Part shown: positions 24,562 through 33,101 of the stretch, one piece after another
Layout: every line of letters starts with the position of its first letter
How positions within the stretch are numbered: position 1 is the stretch's first letter
From: Massilia sp. Root351
GTDB lineage: Bacteria; Pseudomonadota; Gammaproteobacteria; Burkholderiales; Burkholderiaceae_D
Direction of reading: 5' to 3'
Length of the DNA stretch: 64,000 nt
Assembly (NCBI RefSeq): GCF_001425045.1
Contig: NZ_LMDJ01000003.1
Span: 259,276 to 323,275 of the forward strand
The notes under the pieces: generated by a model
The model's input: only the letters and a program-made list of their open reading frames with translations
What the model was told of the DNA's origin: nothing
Databases searched by the model: none
Program-made: the position numbers and the translations under genes

Positions 24562-26721
24562 ATGAACACATTCCGCCGCCTTCAACTCAGCGCCCTGGCC
24601 GGCGCGCTCCACGCCGGCGCCAGCTGCGCGGCCGATACCGCGCCTGCGGAGATGGCAAGGGTGGAAGTCAGCGGGCCGGGTGCGGAGAACCAGCGCCGCA
24701 ACGACACGGCGGGCAAGCTCGTGGTGGGCAGGGACGAGCTGCTGCAGTACGGCGACAGCGCCCTGTCCGGCGTGCTGAAACGCCTGCCCGGCCTGTCCGT
24801 CGCCGGCAGCGAAGTGCGCATGCGCGGACTGGGCGCGGGCTACACGCAAATCCTCATCAACGGCGATCCGGCACCGCCGGGCTTCGCCGTCGATACGCTG
24901 GCGCCGGAGCTGATCGAGCGCGTCGAGATCATGCGCACCACGGCGGCGGAATTCAGCGCGCAGGCGGTGGCGGGCAGCATCAATATCGTGCTCAGGAAAG
25001 GCGCCAGCCGCGCCCGGCGCGAGCTGAAGCTGCAAGCCGAGCATGACCAGCGCTGGAACCCCGCCGCCACCATGCAGCTGTCCGGCAGCGATGGCGCCTA
25101 CGCGTACTCGGTGGCCGGCACGCTGTCGCGCACCGGCTACGACAACGGCGCCAGCATCAGAGAAACGCTGGCAGGCGCACCGGCCCCGGATGGCGAACCA
25201 GGCTTGGCCACCACGCAGCGCCGGTTCGACGAACGCTACCTCGGCAGCGTCGCCAAGGCCAGCCTGGCGCCGCGCCTGAACTGGACGCTGGATGGCGGCG
25301 ACACGGTGTCCTGGCAAAGCCTGTTGGACCTGGCGCGCATCGACAACCACGGCGGCGCGCGTGAAACCACGCTGCAAGGCGCCGCCACGCGCTCGCCCGT
25401 CAGCACCTACCGCTCCCGCATCCGCAACGACGCGCTGCGCAGCGACGCCAGCTGGACGCACAGCACGGGCGGGGATGGCAAGCTCACCGTCAAGGCTGGC
25501 GTCAACGTCAACCAGCGCGACATCGACTACCTCTTCCAGGGCGCGGACGCGAACAGTGTGCCCTGGCTGGTGCGCAAGGTGACCTCCAGCGCCAGCGACA
25601 ACAGCGCCGGCAGCAGCGGCAAATACCTGATGCCCCTGTGGCCCGGCCATAGCTTCGGCGCCGGCTGGGACGGCAGCTTCACGCGCCGCCGCGAAGCGCG
25701 CCTGCAACAGGACTGCACGCCGCAAGGCGCGCCGCTGTACACGCTGGACCAGGACTACACGGCGGACGTGAAGCGCATGGCGCTGTATGCGCAGGATGAA
25801 TGGGACGTGACGCCGCGCCTGCAGGCCTACCTCGGGCTGCGCTGGGAAGGGCTGGACACCGGCACCGTGGGCCGCGCCATGGACAAGGTGCGCAGCCGCT
25901 CCAGCGTGTGGAGCCCGGTGCTGCAGATGCTGTGGCGGCTCCCCGAGCGCGAGCGCGACCAGCTGCGCTTCGCCCTGTCGCGCACCTACAAGGCGCCGCT
26001 GACGCGCAACCTGGTGCCGCGCCGCTACACCATCAACAACGGCAACGGCCCCACCAACCCGGACGTGGAAGGCAATCCGAAGCTGCAGCCGGAACTGGCC
26101 TGGGGCGTGGACATGGGCTACGAAAGCTATTTCGGCAAGGGCGGCGTGGCCAGCCTGTCCGCCTACGCGCGCCGCATCAGCGACGTGACGGTGCAGCGCT
26201 TGTTCCAGGACGGCGCCACCTGGGTCGGCACCCTCGCCAACGACGGCCGCGCCGCATCGCAAGGCATCGAATTCGACGCCAAGTTCCCGCTGGCCGCGCT
26301 ATACGCCGGCGCGCCCGGCATCGACCTGCGCGTCAACGCCAGCCGCAACTGGTCGCGCCTGGACAGCGTGCCGGGGCCGCACAACCGCCTGGCCGAACAG
26401 ACGCCGCTGACAGCCAATCTCGGCCTCGACTACAGGGTCACGCCAGCATGGAGCGGCGGCTTCAACTTCAACGTCCAGGGCGGCGGCCCGGCCCGTATCA
26501 CGCAGGCGCTCAGCAGCGACACCGCAACGGCGCGCACCCTGGACCTGTACGCGCTATGGAAGCCCGGCAAGACCAGCCAACTGCGCCTGTCCGTGGCCAA
26601 CGCGCTGCACCGGGACCGCCGCAGCGCCCAGTACTACGCCGACGCCTTCGGCAGCACCGGACGCAGCACCACCGCCCCCACCACTGCCGGCATCCGCCTG
26701 CAGTACGAAACGCCGCTATAG
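24562..26721 (+). CDS. TonB-dependent outer-membrane receptor
   Basis: A 719-residue receptor with a signal peptide (cleavage likely after GASCAAD). The plug domain includes LSGVLKRLPGLSV and VRMRGLGAGYTQILINGDP. A beta-barrel follows, with TonB-receptor barrel motifs such as SRTYKAPLTRNLVPRRY and NGPTNPDVEGNPKLQPE. No N-terminal STN domain is present, so it does not signal through a FecR system. Substrate unknown. No Fur box was noticed upstream. It is divergent from the LytS-type kinase. Confidence 0.9.
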   Translation: MNTFRRLQLSALAGALHAGASCAADTAPAEMARVEVSGPGAENQRRNDTAGKLVVGRDELLQYGDSALSGVLKRLPGLSVAGSEVRMRGLGAGYTQILINGDPAPPGFAVDTLAPELIERVEIMRTTAAEFSAQAVAGSINIVLRKGASRARRELKLQAEHDQRWNPAATMQLSGSDGAYAYSVAGTLSRTGYDNGASIRETLAGAPAPDGEPGLATTQRRFDERYLGSVAKASLAPRLNWTLDGGDTVSWQSLLDLARIDNHGGARETTLQGAATRSPVSTYRSRIRNDALRSDASWTHSTGGDGKLTVKAGVNVNQRDIDYLFQGADANSVPWLVRKVTSSASDNSAGSSGKYLMPLWPGHSFGAGWDGSFTRRREARLQQDCTPQGAPLYTLDQDYTADVKRMALYAQDEWDVTPRLQAYLGLRWEGLDTGTVGRAMDKVRSRSSVWSPVLQMLWRLPERERDQLRFALSRTYKAPLTRNLVPRRYTINNGNGPTNPDVEGNPKLQPELAWGVDMGYESYFGKGGVASLSAYARRISDVTVQRLFQDGATWVGTLANDGRAASQGIEFDAKFPLAALYAGAPGIDLRVNASRNWSRLDSVPGPHNRLAEQTPLTANLGLDYRVTPAWSGGFNFNVQGGGPARITQALSSDTATARTLDLYALWKPGKTSQLRLSVANALHRDRRSAQYYADAFGSTGRSTTAPTTAGIRLQYETPL

Positions 26722-26791
26722 CGCGCACCCGGCTGCCCACACGCGGATGATCCATGCGCTAGAATCATGTATTCACCTTGCCGGAGCCGCC

Positions 26792-27730
26792 ATGCAGAAC
26801 CGCCTCGTTTCCCTGCCGCCGCTGGACGCGCTGCGCGGCTTTGTCGCGGCGGCGCGGCGCATGAGCATTACCGCTGCGGCGGACGATTTATGCCTGACGC
26901 AATCGGCCGTCAGCCGCCAGATCCAGGCGCTGGAAGAACGCCTCGGCACGCCGCTGTTCACGCGCAGCAACCGCAGCATCGCGCTGACGGCGGCGGGCGA
27001 ACAGCTGTTCCAGCTGGCGTCGCCGTGGATGGACCGCCTGGCGGATCTGGCCGAGTCGCTGCGGCAGGACCAGCGCGTGCGGCCGGTGACGGTCTCGGCC
27101 AGCATGGGCGTGGCGTCGCTGTGGCTGCTGCCCCGGCTGGGCGGGTTCCAGAGCGCGCATCCGCACATCGACGTGCGCGTGGCCACCAGCAACCGCGTGC
27201 TGGACCTGGAACGCGACGGCATCGACCTCGCCATCCGTTACAGCCCCGCCTCGCACGCGACGCAGGGCGGCCAGCTGCTGTTCGACGAGGTGGTGGCGCC
27301 GGTGGCCAGTCCGGTGGTGGCTGCCAGAGCGTTCCGCAAGCCGGAAGCGCTGCTGCAGCATGTGCTGCTGGACCTGGACGACAAGGTCGGGCCGTGGCTG
27401 CACTGGGAATACTGGCTGCAGGAGCAAGGGCTGGAGCGGCGCAAGCCGAAAGGACGGCTGCACTTCAACCACTACGACCAGTTGATCCACGCGGCGCTGG
27501 GTGGACACGGGGTGGCGGTGGGGCGGCTGCCGCTGCTGCTGCCGATGCTCAAGGACGGCCGCCTGGCCGCGCGCATGGACCAGTGCCTGCAAGTTGACGA
27601 CTACCGCTATTGGCTGATGGAGGCGCCCGGCGCCCAGCGCGCGGAAGTGGCCGCCTTCCGCGACTGGCTGGTGCAACAGGCCGCGCTGACGGCGCAGGAG
27701 CTGGCGCAGGCCTACGGCGCCATGGCCTGA
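26792..27730 (+). CDS. LysR-family transcription regulator (GcvA-like)
   Basis: A 312-residue regulator. The N-terminal helix-turn-helix contains FVAAARRMSITAAADDLCLTQ and SAVSRQIQALEERLG. The effector domain follows with IDLAIRYSP, as in the GcvA/AmpR subgroup. I use the ATG at 26792; an upstream in-frame start at 26747 adds residues without homology. No divergent target adjoins it: the gene upstream is the TonB receptor in the same direction, 70 bases away. Confidence 0.9.
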   Translation: MQNRLVSLPPLDALRGFVAAARRMSITAAADDLCLTQSAVSRQIQALEERLGTPLFTRSNRSIALTAAGEQLFQLASPWMDRLADLAESLRQDQRVRPVTVSASMGVASLWLLPRLGGFQSAHPHIDVRVATSNRVLDLERDGIDLAIRYSPASHATQGGQLLFDEVVAPVASPVVAARAFRKPEALLQHVLLDLDDKVGPWLHWEYWLQEQGLERRKPKGRLHFNHYDQLIHAALGGHGVAVGRLPLLLPMLKDGRLAARMDQCLQVDDYRYWLMEAPGAQRAEVAAFRDWLVQQAALTAQELAQAYGAMA

Positions 27731-27783
27731 CCCACCAGACACGCAGTTGCCAACCGCATAGCGCTCAGCCGTTGCCTCTCGCG

Positions 27784-28113
27784 TCAGGCCACTCTCCAGC
27801 CACTGCTCCAGACGCCTTGAAGCCATGCCCGCACGCCGTCGCGCGCTGGGCTGGCTGCCGTCGCGCCGCTGCGGTTCACGCTGATGCGGGCCAGCGCGCC
27901 GCTCACGTCGAACGACACCAGTTCGTGACGCCCCACGCTGGACAGGTACTGGCGATGCGTGGCCGGCAACTCGATGCTCTGGCCCGGCGTCAGCACACGG
28001 TCATTGCTGTCGCGCTCGCTCGTAATCCAGAGCGTGCCGGCCAGACAGTGGATGCGCACTGGCAGGCCGGGGGCCATGGTGGCGCCTTCCTTCGGGTGCA
28101 AGGTGATTTGCAT
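27784..28113 (-). CDS. DUF2917 family protein
   Basis: A 109-residue protein beginning MQITLHPKEG. The segment VRIHCLAGTLWITSERDSND and LTPGQSIELP form the short cupin-like beta domain of DUF2917. The C-terminal 40 residues are Ala/Arg-rich and poorly conserved in appearance. Function unknown. It is divergent from the MFS transporter gene at 28296. The upstream in-frame starts extend into the promoter region and are not used. Confidence 0.75.
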   Translation of the reverse strand: MQITLHPKEGATMAPGLPVRIHCLAGTLWITSERDSNDRVLTPGQSIELPATHRQYLSSVGRHELVSFDVSGALARISVNRSGATAASPARDGVRAWLQGVWSSGWRVA

Positions 28114-28295
28114 GGCTTTCTCCCTGGTTTGGCTATGCCTGCATTGTTGCCTTGCGACGACCTGGCGGCAACCGTTATCGCGGCATGCCATCCATGCGTG
28201 CGGCGCATGGGTCGCATGCCGATTTACCGTTGGCGCGCACGCCACCGTCCTGGCTATGCTGGCAGCACACTTGCAGAAAACCGGGGAGAAACGCG

Positions 28296-29495
28296 ATGAA
28301 ATTCCTGAAGACGCCGTTGGCGGCGGTGCTGTGCGGCGGCATCATCATGGGCCTGGCGCTGGGCGTGCGCCACGTGCAAGGCTTGTTCATGCTGCCCATG
28401 ACCTCGGCGCGCGGCTGGGGCAGGGAAGAGTTCGCGCTCGCCATCGCCCTGCAGAACCTGGTCTGGGGCATCGCACAGCCCTTCACCGGCATGATCGCCG
28501 ACCGCTACGGATCGCGCCGCGTGCTGGCCGGCGCCAGCCTGCTGTACGCGCTCGGCCTGTACCTGATGGCGCACGCGGCCAGCAGCATGCAGCTGGCGCT
28601 CACCGGCGGCCTGCTGATCGGCATGGCCTTGTCCGGCACCGCCTTCGGCACCGTGTACGGCGCGCTGAGCCGCATCGTGCCGCCGGCGCGGCGCAGCTGG
28701 GCGCTGGGCCTGGCGGGCGCGGTGGGCGGCGTGGGCCAGTTCGCCATGGTGCCCGCCGCGCAAGGGCTGATCGCCGGCGCCGGCTGGATGGCCGCCCTGG
28801 CCGTGCTGGCCTTCGTGCTGGCGCTGGCCGCGCCGCTGGCCTTCCCCATGGACGACAGCGCCGCCGCCAGCGCGCCGCAGCGGCCCGGCCAGTCCATGCG
28901 GCGCGCCATCGCCGAGGCCCTGGCGCACCGGGGGTTCTGGCTGCTGAACCTGGGCTTTTTCGCCTGCGGCTTCCAGCTCGCCTTCATCGCCGGGCACTTT
29001 CCCGCTTACCTGCTCGATAAGGGCTTTTCGGCCAGCACCGGTGTGATGGCGCTGGCCATCGTGGCGCTGGCCAACGTGGCGGGCACCTATTTGTGCGGCA
29101 AGCTGGGTAACGTCTACCGGCGCAAGCACCTGCTGGCCTGGCTGTACTGCGCGCGCTCGGCCGCCATGCTGCTGTTTGTCGCCGCGCCCATCAGCACGGC
29201 CAGCATCTACCTGTTCTCGTTCGCGATGGGACTGACGTGGCTGGGTACGGTGCCGCTGACCAACGGGCTGGTGTCGCAGCTGTTCGGCGTGAAATACATC
29301 TCGACGCTGTTCGGCCTGGTGTTCGTGGGCCACCAGCTGGGCGGTTTCCTCGGCGTGTGGCTGGGCGGCGCGGTGTTCGACGCCACCCGATCCTACGACC
29401 TGGTGTGGGCCGCGTCGGTCGGCATCGGCCTGGTGGCAGCGCTGCTGCACTGGCCCATCGACGACCGCGCCGTGGCCGGGCTGGAGCCGGCATGA
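28296..29495 (+). CDS. major facilitator superfamily transporter
   Basis: A 399-residue inner-membrane protein with about 12 helices. GGGGAG lies at 28283-28288. The loop between helices 2 and 3 reads GMIADRYGSRRVLAG, the MFS signature, and GKLGNVYRRKHLL is its repeat in the second half. It resembles oxalate/formate-type or monocarboxylate MFS carriers, but the substrate is not determinable. Its stop codon overlaps the next small gene (ATGA). Confidence 0.88.
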   Translation: MKFLKTPLAAVLCGGIIMGLALGVRHVQGLFMLPMTSARGWGREEFALAIALQNLVWGIAQPFTGMIADRYGSRRVLAGASLLYALGLYLMAHAASSMQLALTGGLLIGMALSGTAFGTVYGALSRIVPPARRSWALGLAGAVGGVGQFAMVPAAQGLIAGAGWMAALAVLAFVLALAAPLAFPMDDSAAASAPQRPGQSMRRAIAEALAHRGFWLLNLGFFACGFQLAFIAGHFPAYLLDKGFSASTGVMALAIVALANVAGTYLCGKLGNVYRRKHLLAWLYCARSAAMLLFVAAPISTASIYLFSFAMGLTWLGTVPLTNGLVSQLFGVKYISTLFGLVFVGHQLGGFLGVWLGGAVFDATRSYDLVWAASVGIGLVAALLHWPIDDRAVAGLEPA

Positions 29496-29614
29496 AACCG
29501 CTGCACAGCCTGCTGCTGTGGGGCGCGCTGGCCGCCGTGTGCGGCTGGGCCTGGCTGGCGATACTGCGGCCTGACAATCTGCTGTCCTTCGCCAGCCTGG
29601 CCGCGCTGTGCTGA
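29492..29614 (+). CDS. small hydrophobic protein coupled to the MFS gene
   Basis: A 40-residue protein, MKPLHSLLLWGALAAVCGWA followed by a short tail, with one membrane helix. Its ATG overlaps the transporter stop as ATGA, a translational-coupling arrangement, and GGAG lies about nine bases upstream. It could be a transporter accessory peptide or a chance open frame. I recognise no family. Confidence 0.5.
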   Translation: MKPLHSLLLWGALAAVCGWAWLAILRPDNLLSFASLAALC

Positions 29615-29624
29615 ACGGACCAGA

Positions 29625-30122
29625 CTAGGCCAGTTTCAGCTCCCAGTAGCCGACGTCGATCCAGCGGCCGAACTTCATGCCGACCTCGGCGAAGTGCGCC
29701 ACTTTCCTGAAGCCCATGGATTCGTGCAGCGCCACGCTGGCCTCATTCGGCTGGGCGATGCCTCCGATCACCATGTGCAGGCCGCGCGCGCGCAGCTGGT
29801 CGAGCAGTTCGCGGTACAGGCGCGTGCCCACGCCCTTGCGCGGATGCTCTGGCGACACGTAGACGCTGCTTTCCACCGAAAAGCGGTAGGCGCTGCGCAC
29901 CCGCCACGGCGTGGCGTAGGCATAACCCACGACGGCGCCATCGTGCTCGCACACCAGCCACGGCAGCATGGCGCCCACGGTCTCGATGCGGCCGGCCATC
30001 TCCTCGGCCGGCACCGGCTGCTCTTCGAAGGAAATGGTGGTGGTGGCGATGTAGTGGTTGTAGATGGCGGCGATGGCGGCCGCGTCGGCGGCACGGGCGG
30101 GGCGGATGGTTGGCATGGGCAT
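29625..30122 (-). CDS. GNAT N-acetyltransferase (Pat/MnaT-like)
   Basis: A 165-residue acetyltransferase. AIAAIYNHYIATTTISFEE near the N terminus is typical of the phosphinothricin/methionine-sulfone acetyltransferase group. The acetyl-CoA loop is HPRKGVGTRLYREL, and HESMGFRKVAHFAEVG follows. It transfers acetyl groups to amino-acid-like amines such as methionine sulfone or phosphinothricin in relatives; the true substrate here is unknown. Start is at 30122 or the ATG at 30116. Confidence 0.88.
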   Translation of the reverse strand: MPMPTIRPARAADAAAIAAIYNHYIATTTISFEEQPVPAEEMAGRIETVGAMLPWLVCEHDGAVVGYAYATPWRVRSAYRFSVESSVYVSPEHPRKGVGTRLYRELLDQLRARGLHMVIGGIAQPNEASVALHESMGFRKVAHFAEVGMKFGRWIDVGYWELKLA

Positions 30123-30125
30123 GGG

Positions 30126-30148
30126 TGTCGGAAAACTTTACAGTCGCA
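30126..30148 (+). promoter_or_regulatory. upstream activating element of PEP-CTERM gene 1
   Basis: TGTCGG-A-AAA-C-TTTACA-GT-CGCA. The same 23-base pattern, TGTCGG-N-AAA-N-TTTACA-NN-CGCA, occurs at 56256-56278 ahead of PEP-CTERM gene 2. Its core end lies 64 bases before the GG of the sigma-54 promoter at 30205, against 65 in the other copy. It is a likely binding site for a sigma-54 activator such as PrsR; the protein is inferred. Confidence 0.7.
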
Positions 30149-30204
30149 AAATATTTATATATGAAAATACACGAATTTCCGCTAAGTGATTGATATTTCT
30201 ATAG

Positions 30205-30220
30205 TGGAACAGTTATTGCT
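30205..30220 (+). promoter_or_regulatory. sigma-54 promoter of PEP-CTERM gene 1
   Basis: TGGAAC-AGTTA-TTGCT matches the -24/-12 consensus TGGCAC-N5-TTGCW, with GG and GC exactly 10 bases apart. Transcription would begin near 30231, giving a leader of about 27 bases before the ATG at 30258. Confidence 0.75.
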
Positions 30221-30257
30221 TAACATCATGCCACATCCATTTATTTACCGAGTCACG

Positions 30258-30818
30258 ATGAACCTGATTTCCAAACTGGCCCTGGCCGCCGCCATTACCC
30301 TGTCCTGCGCCACCGCCCAGGCCACCCCGATCACCTACACCTTCAACGGCCCGGCCTTCACCAACGTCGGCGGCGCGTTCACCACCGCCGACCGCATCAC
30401 CGGCTATGTAAGCTTCGATTCCAGCCTGCTCAGCGCCCAGGGCACCGGCAACATTTCCACGTCGCACGGCCAGATCCACCCCGGCATCAAATGGATGTTC
30501 CAGGATGGCCACAATACCTTCGACAACGTGCGCACCACCAGCCGCTTCACCATCGCCATGAGTTTTGCCAACTTCCTGCCGACCGCCTGGAATATCGATA
30601 CCACCTACGGCGTCACCCCGGGTGCGGATATCTTCATCCTGAACAACAGCAGCTACATCAGCTACTACAACAACGCCAGCGCCTCCAGCGCCAGCAGGTT
30701 CACCGCCGCCAGCATCACCCGCAACGGCGCCGTGCCCGAACCTGGCAGCCTGGCGCTGGCCGGCATCGGCCTGCTGGGCCTGCTGGCCGCGCGCCGCCGC
30801 AAGGCCGGCCAGGCCTGA
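30258..30818 (+). CDS. PEP-CTERM sorting domain protein 1
   Basis: A 186-residue exported protein. It has a signal peptide (MNLISKLALAAAITLSCATA) and a C-terminal sorting tail: VPEPGSLALAGIGLLGLL then ARRRK. Such proteins are processed by exosortase at the inner membrane and are linked to exopolysaccharide in floc-forming bacteria. The central 130 residues have no domain I recognise and are rich in Thr, Ser and Asn. The ATG at 30258 is preferred because it starts the signal peptide. Expression is likely sigma-54-dependent. It ends directly against the convergent arsH gene. Confidence 0.9.
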   Translation: MNLISKLALAAAITLSCATAQATPITYTFNGPAFTNVGGAFTTADRITGYVSFDSSLLSAQGTGNISTSHGQIHPGIKWMFQDGHNTFDNVRTTSRFTIAMSFANFLPTAWNIDTTYGVTPGADIFILNNSSYISYYNNASASSASRFTAASITRNGAVPEPGSLALAGIGLLGLLAARRRKAGQA

Positions 30819-31532
30819 TCAAATCTTCTGAATCTGGCGGTCGATGGCCTTGACCGCCCGTTCATTGCGCTCGCTGTAGCGGTCCGTCAGATAGCCGGTG
30901 CGGCCGCGCAGCAGCAGGGTCATCTTGAACAATTCCTCCATCACGTCCACCACCCGCTCGTAATAAGCCGATGGGCGCATGCGGCCTTCCTCGTCGAACT
31001 CCTTGTACGCCATCGGCACCGAGGACTGGTTGGGGATGGTGAACATGCGCATCCAGCGTCCCAGCAAGCGCAACGTGTTGACCACATTGAAGGATTGCGA
31101 GCCGCCGCACACCTGCATCACCGCCAGCGTGCGTCCCTGGCTGGGGCGCAGCGCGCCCTGTTCCAGCGGTATCCAGTCGATCTGGTTCTTCATCACGGCC
31201 GTGACGGCGCCGTGGCGCTCCGGGCTGCACCACACCTGGCCCTCGGACCACAAGCTCAGCTCGCGCAGTTCCACCACCTTGGGATGGGTCTCGGGCACGC
31301 TGCCCGCCATCGGCAATTCCATCGGATCGAAAATCTTCACCTCGGCGCCGAACTGCTCCAGGATGCGGGCCGCCTCGTACACCAGGAAGCGGCTGAAGGA
31401 ACGCTCGCGCAGCGAGCCGTACAGCATGAGGATGCGCGGCGGATGGTCCAGCTCGCCCACCGGCGCCAGCTTGGCGAGGGTGGGCATGTCCAGCAGCTCG
31501 GGTTTGATGTTGGGCAGCTTGGGGATGCTCAT
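30819..31532 (-). CDS. arsH: organoarsenical oxidase/NADPH-FMN reductase ArsH
   Basis: A 237-residue flavoprotein. [16 protein letters not shown] is the FMN-binding loop of ArsH, and [20 protein letters not shown] and [19 protein letters not shown] are family segments. ArsH oxidises trivalent methyl- and phenyl-arsenicals to the less toxic pentavalent forms. Its ATG overlaps the aqpS stop by four bases. It is the last gene of the arsR-arsC-aqpS-arsH operon. Confidence 0.95.
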   Translation of the reverse strand: MSIPKLPNIKPELLDMPTLAKLAPVGELDHPPRILMLYGSLRERSFSRFLVYEAARILEQFGAEVKIFDPMELPMAGSVPETHPKVVELRELSLWSEGQVWCSPERHGAVTAVMKNQIDWIPLEQGALRPSQGRTLAVMQVCGGSQSFNVVNTLRLLGRWMRMFTIPNQSSVPMAYKEFDEEGRMRPSAYYERVVDVMEELFKMTLLLRGRTGYLTDRYSERNERAVKAIDRQIQKI

Positions 31533-32197
31533 GACAACTCCTTTTTCTCCGCGTACAGCCAGCGGAACAAGATGGTGGCGGCGGCCGCGCCCAGCAGCTG
31601 CGCGGCGATGAAGCCGGGCGCGTCCACGGGACGGATGCCGGCGAAAGTGTCCGTCACGCTGCGCGCCAGCGTGACGGCGGGATTGGCGAACGAGGTGGAC
31701 GCGGTGAACCAGTAGGCGGCGGTGATGTAGGCCGCCACCGCGAACGGCGTGGCGCCGGGCCGGCTGCGGGTGCAGCCGATGATCACGCCCAGCAGGCCGA
31801 AGGTGGCCACGCATTCACTCCACCACTGCGCCGCGCCGGTGCGCGCGTGGACCGACGCGGTGAACGCCTCCAGGCCGAACATGGCGTGCGCGGCGGCCAC
31901 GCCGGCCAGGGCGCCGGCGGTCTGCGCCGCCAGGTAGGGCAGCACTTCGCGCGGCGCATGCAGGCCCTGCCAGGCGGCCGACAGCGTCACCACGGGATTG
32001 AAATGGGCGCCGGACACGGGGCCGAACATCAGGATCAGCGCCACCAGCCCGGCGCCGGTGGCCAGCGCATTGGCCAGCAGGGCGATGGCGACATTGCCGC
32101 CGGCCAGGCGCTCGGCCATGATGCCCGAGCCGACCACCAGCGCCAGCAGCAGCGCCGTGCCCAGGCCTTCGGCCACGATGCGCTTGGCAAGGGTCAT
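31529..32197 (-). CDS. aqpS: aquaglyceroporin-type arsenite channel
   Basis: A 222-residue MIP-family channel with six membrane helices and two pore motifs: NPV in [11 protein letters not shown] and NPA in [10 protein letters not shown]. In ars operons such channels let arsenite made by ArsC leave the cell down its gradient, replacing ArsB or Acr3 pumps. No arsB or acr3 is visible here. It overlaps arsC and arsH by four bases each, so the three are translationally coupled. Confidence 0.93.
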   Translation of the reverse strand: MTLAKRIVAEGLGTALLLALVVGSGIMAERLAGGNVAIALLANALATGAGLVALILMFGPVSGAHFNPVVTLSAAWQGLHAPREVLPYLAAQTAGALAGVAAAHAMFGLEAFTASVHARTGAAQWWSECVATFGLLGVIIGCTRSRPGATPFAVAAYITAAYWFTASTSFANPAVTLARSVTDTFAGIRPVDAPGFIAAQLLGAAAATILFRWLYAEKKELS

Positions 32198-32673
32198 GGC
32201 AGCAGGGCGCCGATCTTGTCCAGCTCCGCCTTCAGGCGGGCCGGATTGTTTTTCAGCTGCTCCAGCGGCAGCGCGAAGAAGGCTTCGATGCGCGCACGCA
32301 GCACGCGGTAGGCGTGCAGGAAGGCCGCGTCGATTTCCTCTTCGGTGCCGGTCGCATGGGCCGGATCTTCCACGCCCCAGTGCGCGCGCAGCACCGGGCC
32401 GAGGTAGGCCGGGCATTCCTCGCCCGCCGCGCTGCCGCACACGGTGATGACGATGTCCGGCGTGACCGGCAGCTGGTCCCACGATTTGCTGTGGCAGCCC
32501 TCGGTGGCGATGCCTTCGCGGGCCAGCAGCGCCAGCGAGCGCGGGTGGACATAGCCGGCCGGTTTGCTGCCGGCGCTCACGGCATGCCAGCCGGCCGGCG
32601 CCAGGTGGTTGAAAGTGGCTTCGCCGAGGATGGAACGGCAGGAGTTGCCGGTACACAGTACTAAAACGTTCAT
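32194..32673 (-). CDS. arsC: arsenate reductase, low-molecular-weight phosphatase type
   Basis: A 159-residue enzyme. The N-terminal loop VLCTGNSCRS is the phosphatase-like arsenate site (C-x5-R). Further cysteines at about 60 (EGCHS) and in VCGSAAGEECP fit a thiol relay like that of thioredoxin-dependent ArsC. It reduces arsenate to arsenite. Its ATG directly abuts the arsR stop (TAAATG). Confidence 0.95.
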   Translation of the reverse strand: MNVLVLCTGNSCRSILGEATFNHLAPAGWHAVSAGSKPAGYVHPRSLALLAREGIATEGCHSKSWDQLPVTPDIVITVCGSAAGEECPAYLGPVLRAHWGVEDPAHATGTEEEIDAAFLHAYRVLRARIEAFFALPLEQLKNNPARLKAELDKIGALLP

Positions 32674-33027
32674 TTAGGCTTCCTTGGTGGTGGTGGCCGG
32701 ATCGCAGCAGGCCGGGGTGCCGGCGGCGCCCGGCGCGCATGGCACGCCGCCGCAGCAGTTTTCGGTGAGGAAGGCCAGCAGGCCGTTCATGGTGTCGAAG
32801 CCGGCGCTGTAGATGATGAAGCGGCCGTCCTGGCGCGCCACGATCAGCCCGGCATGGGCCAGCTCCTTCAAGTGGAAGGACAGCGAAGACGGCGCCATAT
32901 CCAGCTGCTCGGCGATCCTGCTGGCCGCCAGGCCGTGCGGACCGGCCTGCACCAGCAGCCGGAACGCCGCCAGGCGCGATTCCTGCGCCAGTGCCGACAG
33001 CGCCGCCAGAACTTGTTTGGTGTCCAT
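32674..33027 (-). CDS. arsR: ArsR-type arsenic-responsive repressor
   Basis: A 117-residue winged-helix repressor. It reads LAASRIAEQLDMAPSSLSFH in the DNA-binding helix. The usual ELCVCDL metal site is absent. A cysteine-rich C terminus (ENCCGGVPC, then CC further on) resembles the atypical As(III) site of Acidithiobacillus-type ArsR proteins. Start is the ATG at 33027. An inverted repeat at 33043-33066 just upstream is the likely operator. Confidence 0.93.
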   Translation of the reverse strand: MDTKQVLAALSALAQESRLAAFRLLVQAGPHGLAASRIAEQLDMAPSSLSFHLKELAHAGLIVARQDGRFIIYSAGFDTMNGLLAFLTENCCGGVPCAPGAAGTPACCDPATTTKEA

Positions 33028-33042
33028 GCTTGCTCCAATTCG

Positions 33043-33066
33043 ATATTTCAACGATTATCGAAATAT
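33043..33066. promoter_or_regulatory. candidate ArsR operator
   Basis: ATATTTC and GAAATAT form an inverted repeat with a 10-base spacer, 16 bases upstream of arsR and 36 bases upstream of the divergent gene at 33102. It is AT-rich in GC-rich surroundings and suits autorepression by ArsR, possibly also touching the divergent gene. Confidence 0.6.
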
Positions 33067-33101
33067 ACTACAACACGGTGGAAATGTGTGAAACTAGCCG
33101 C

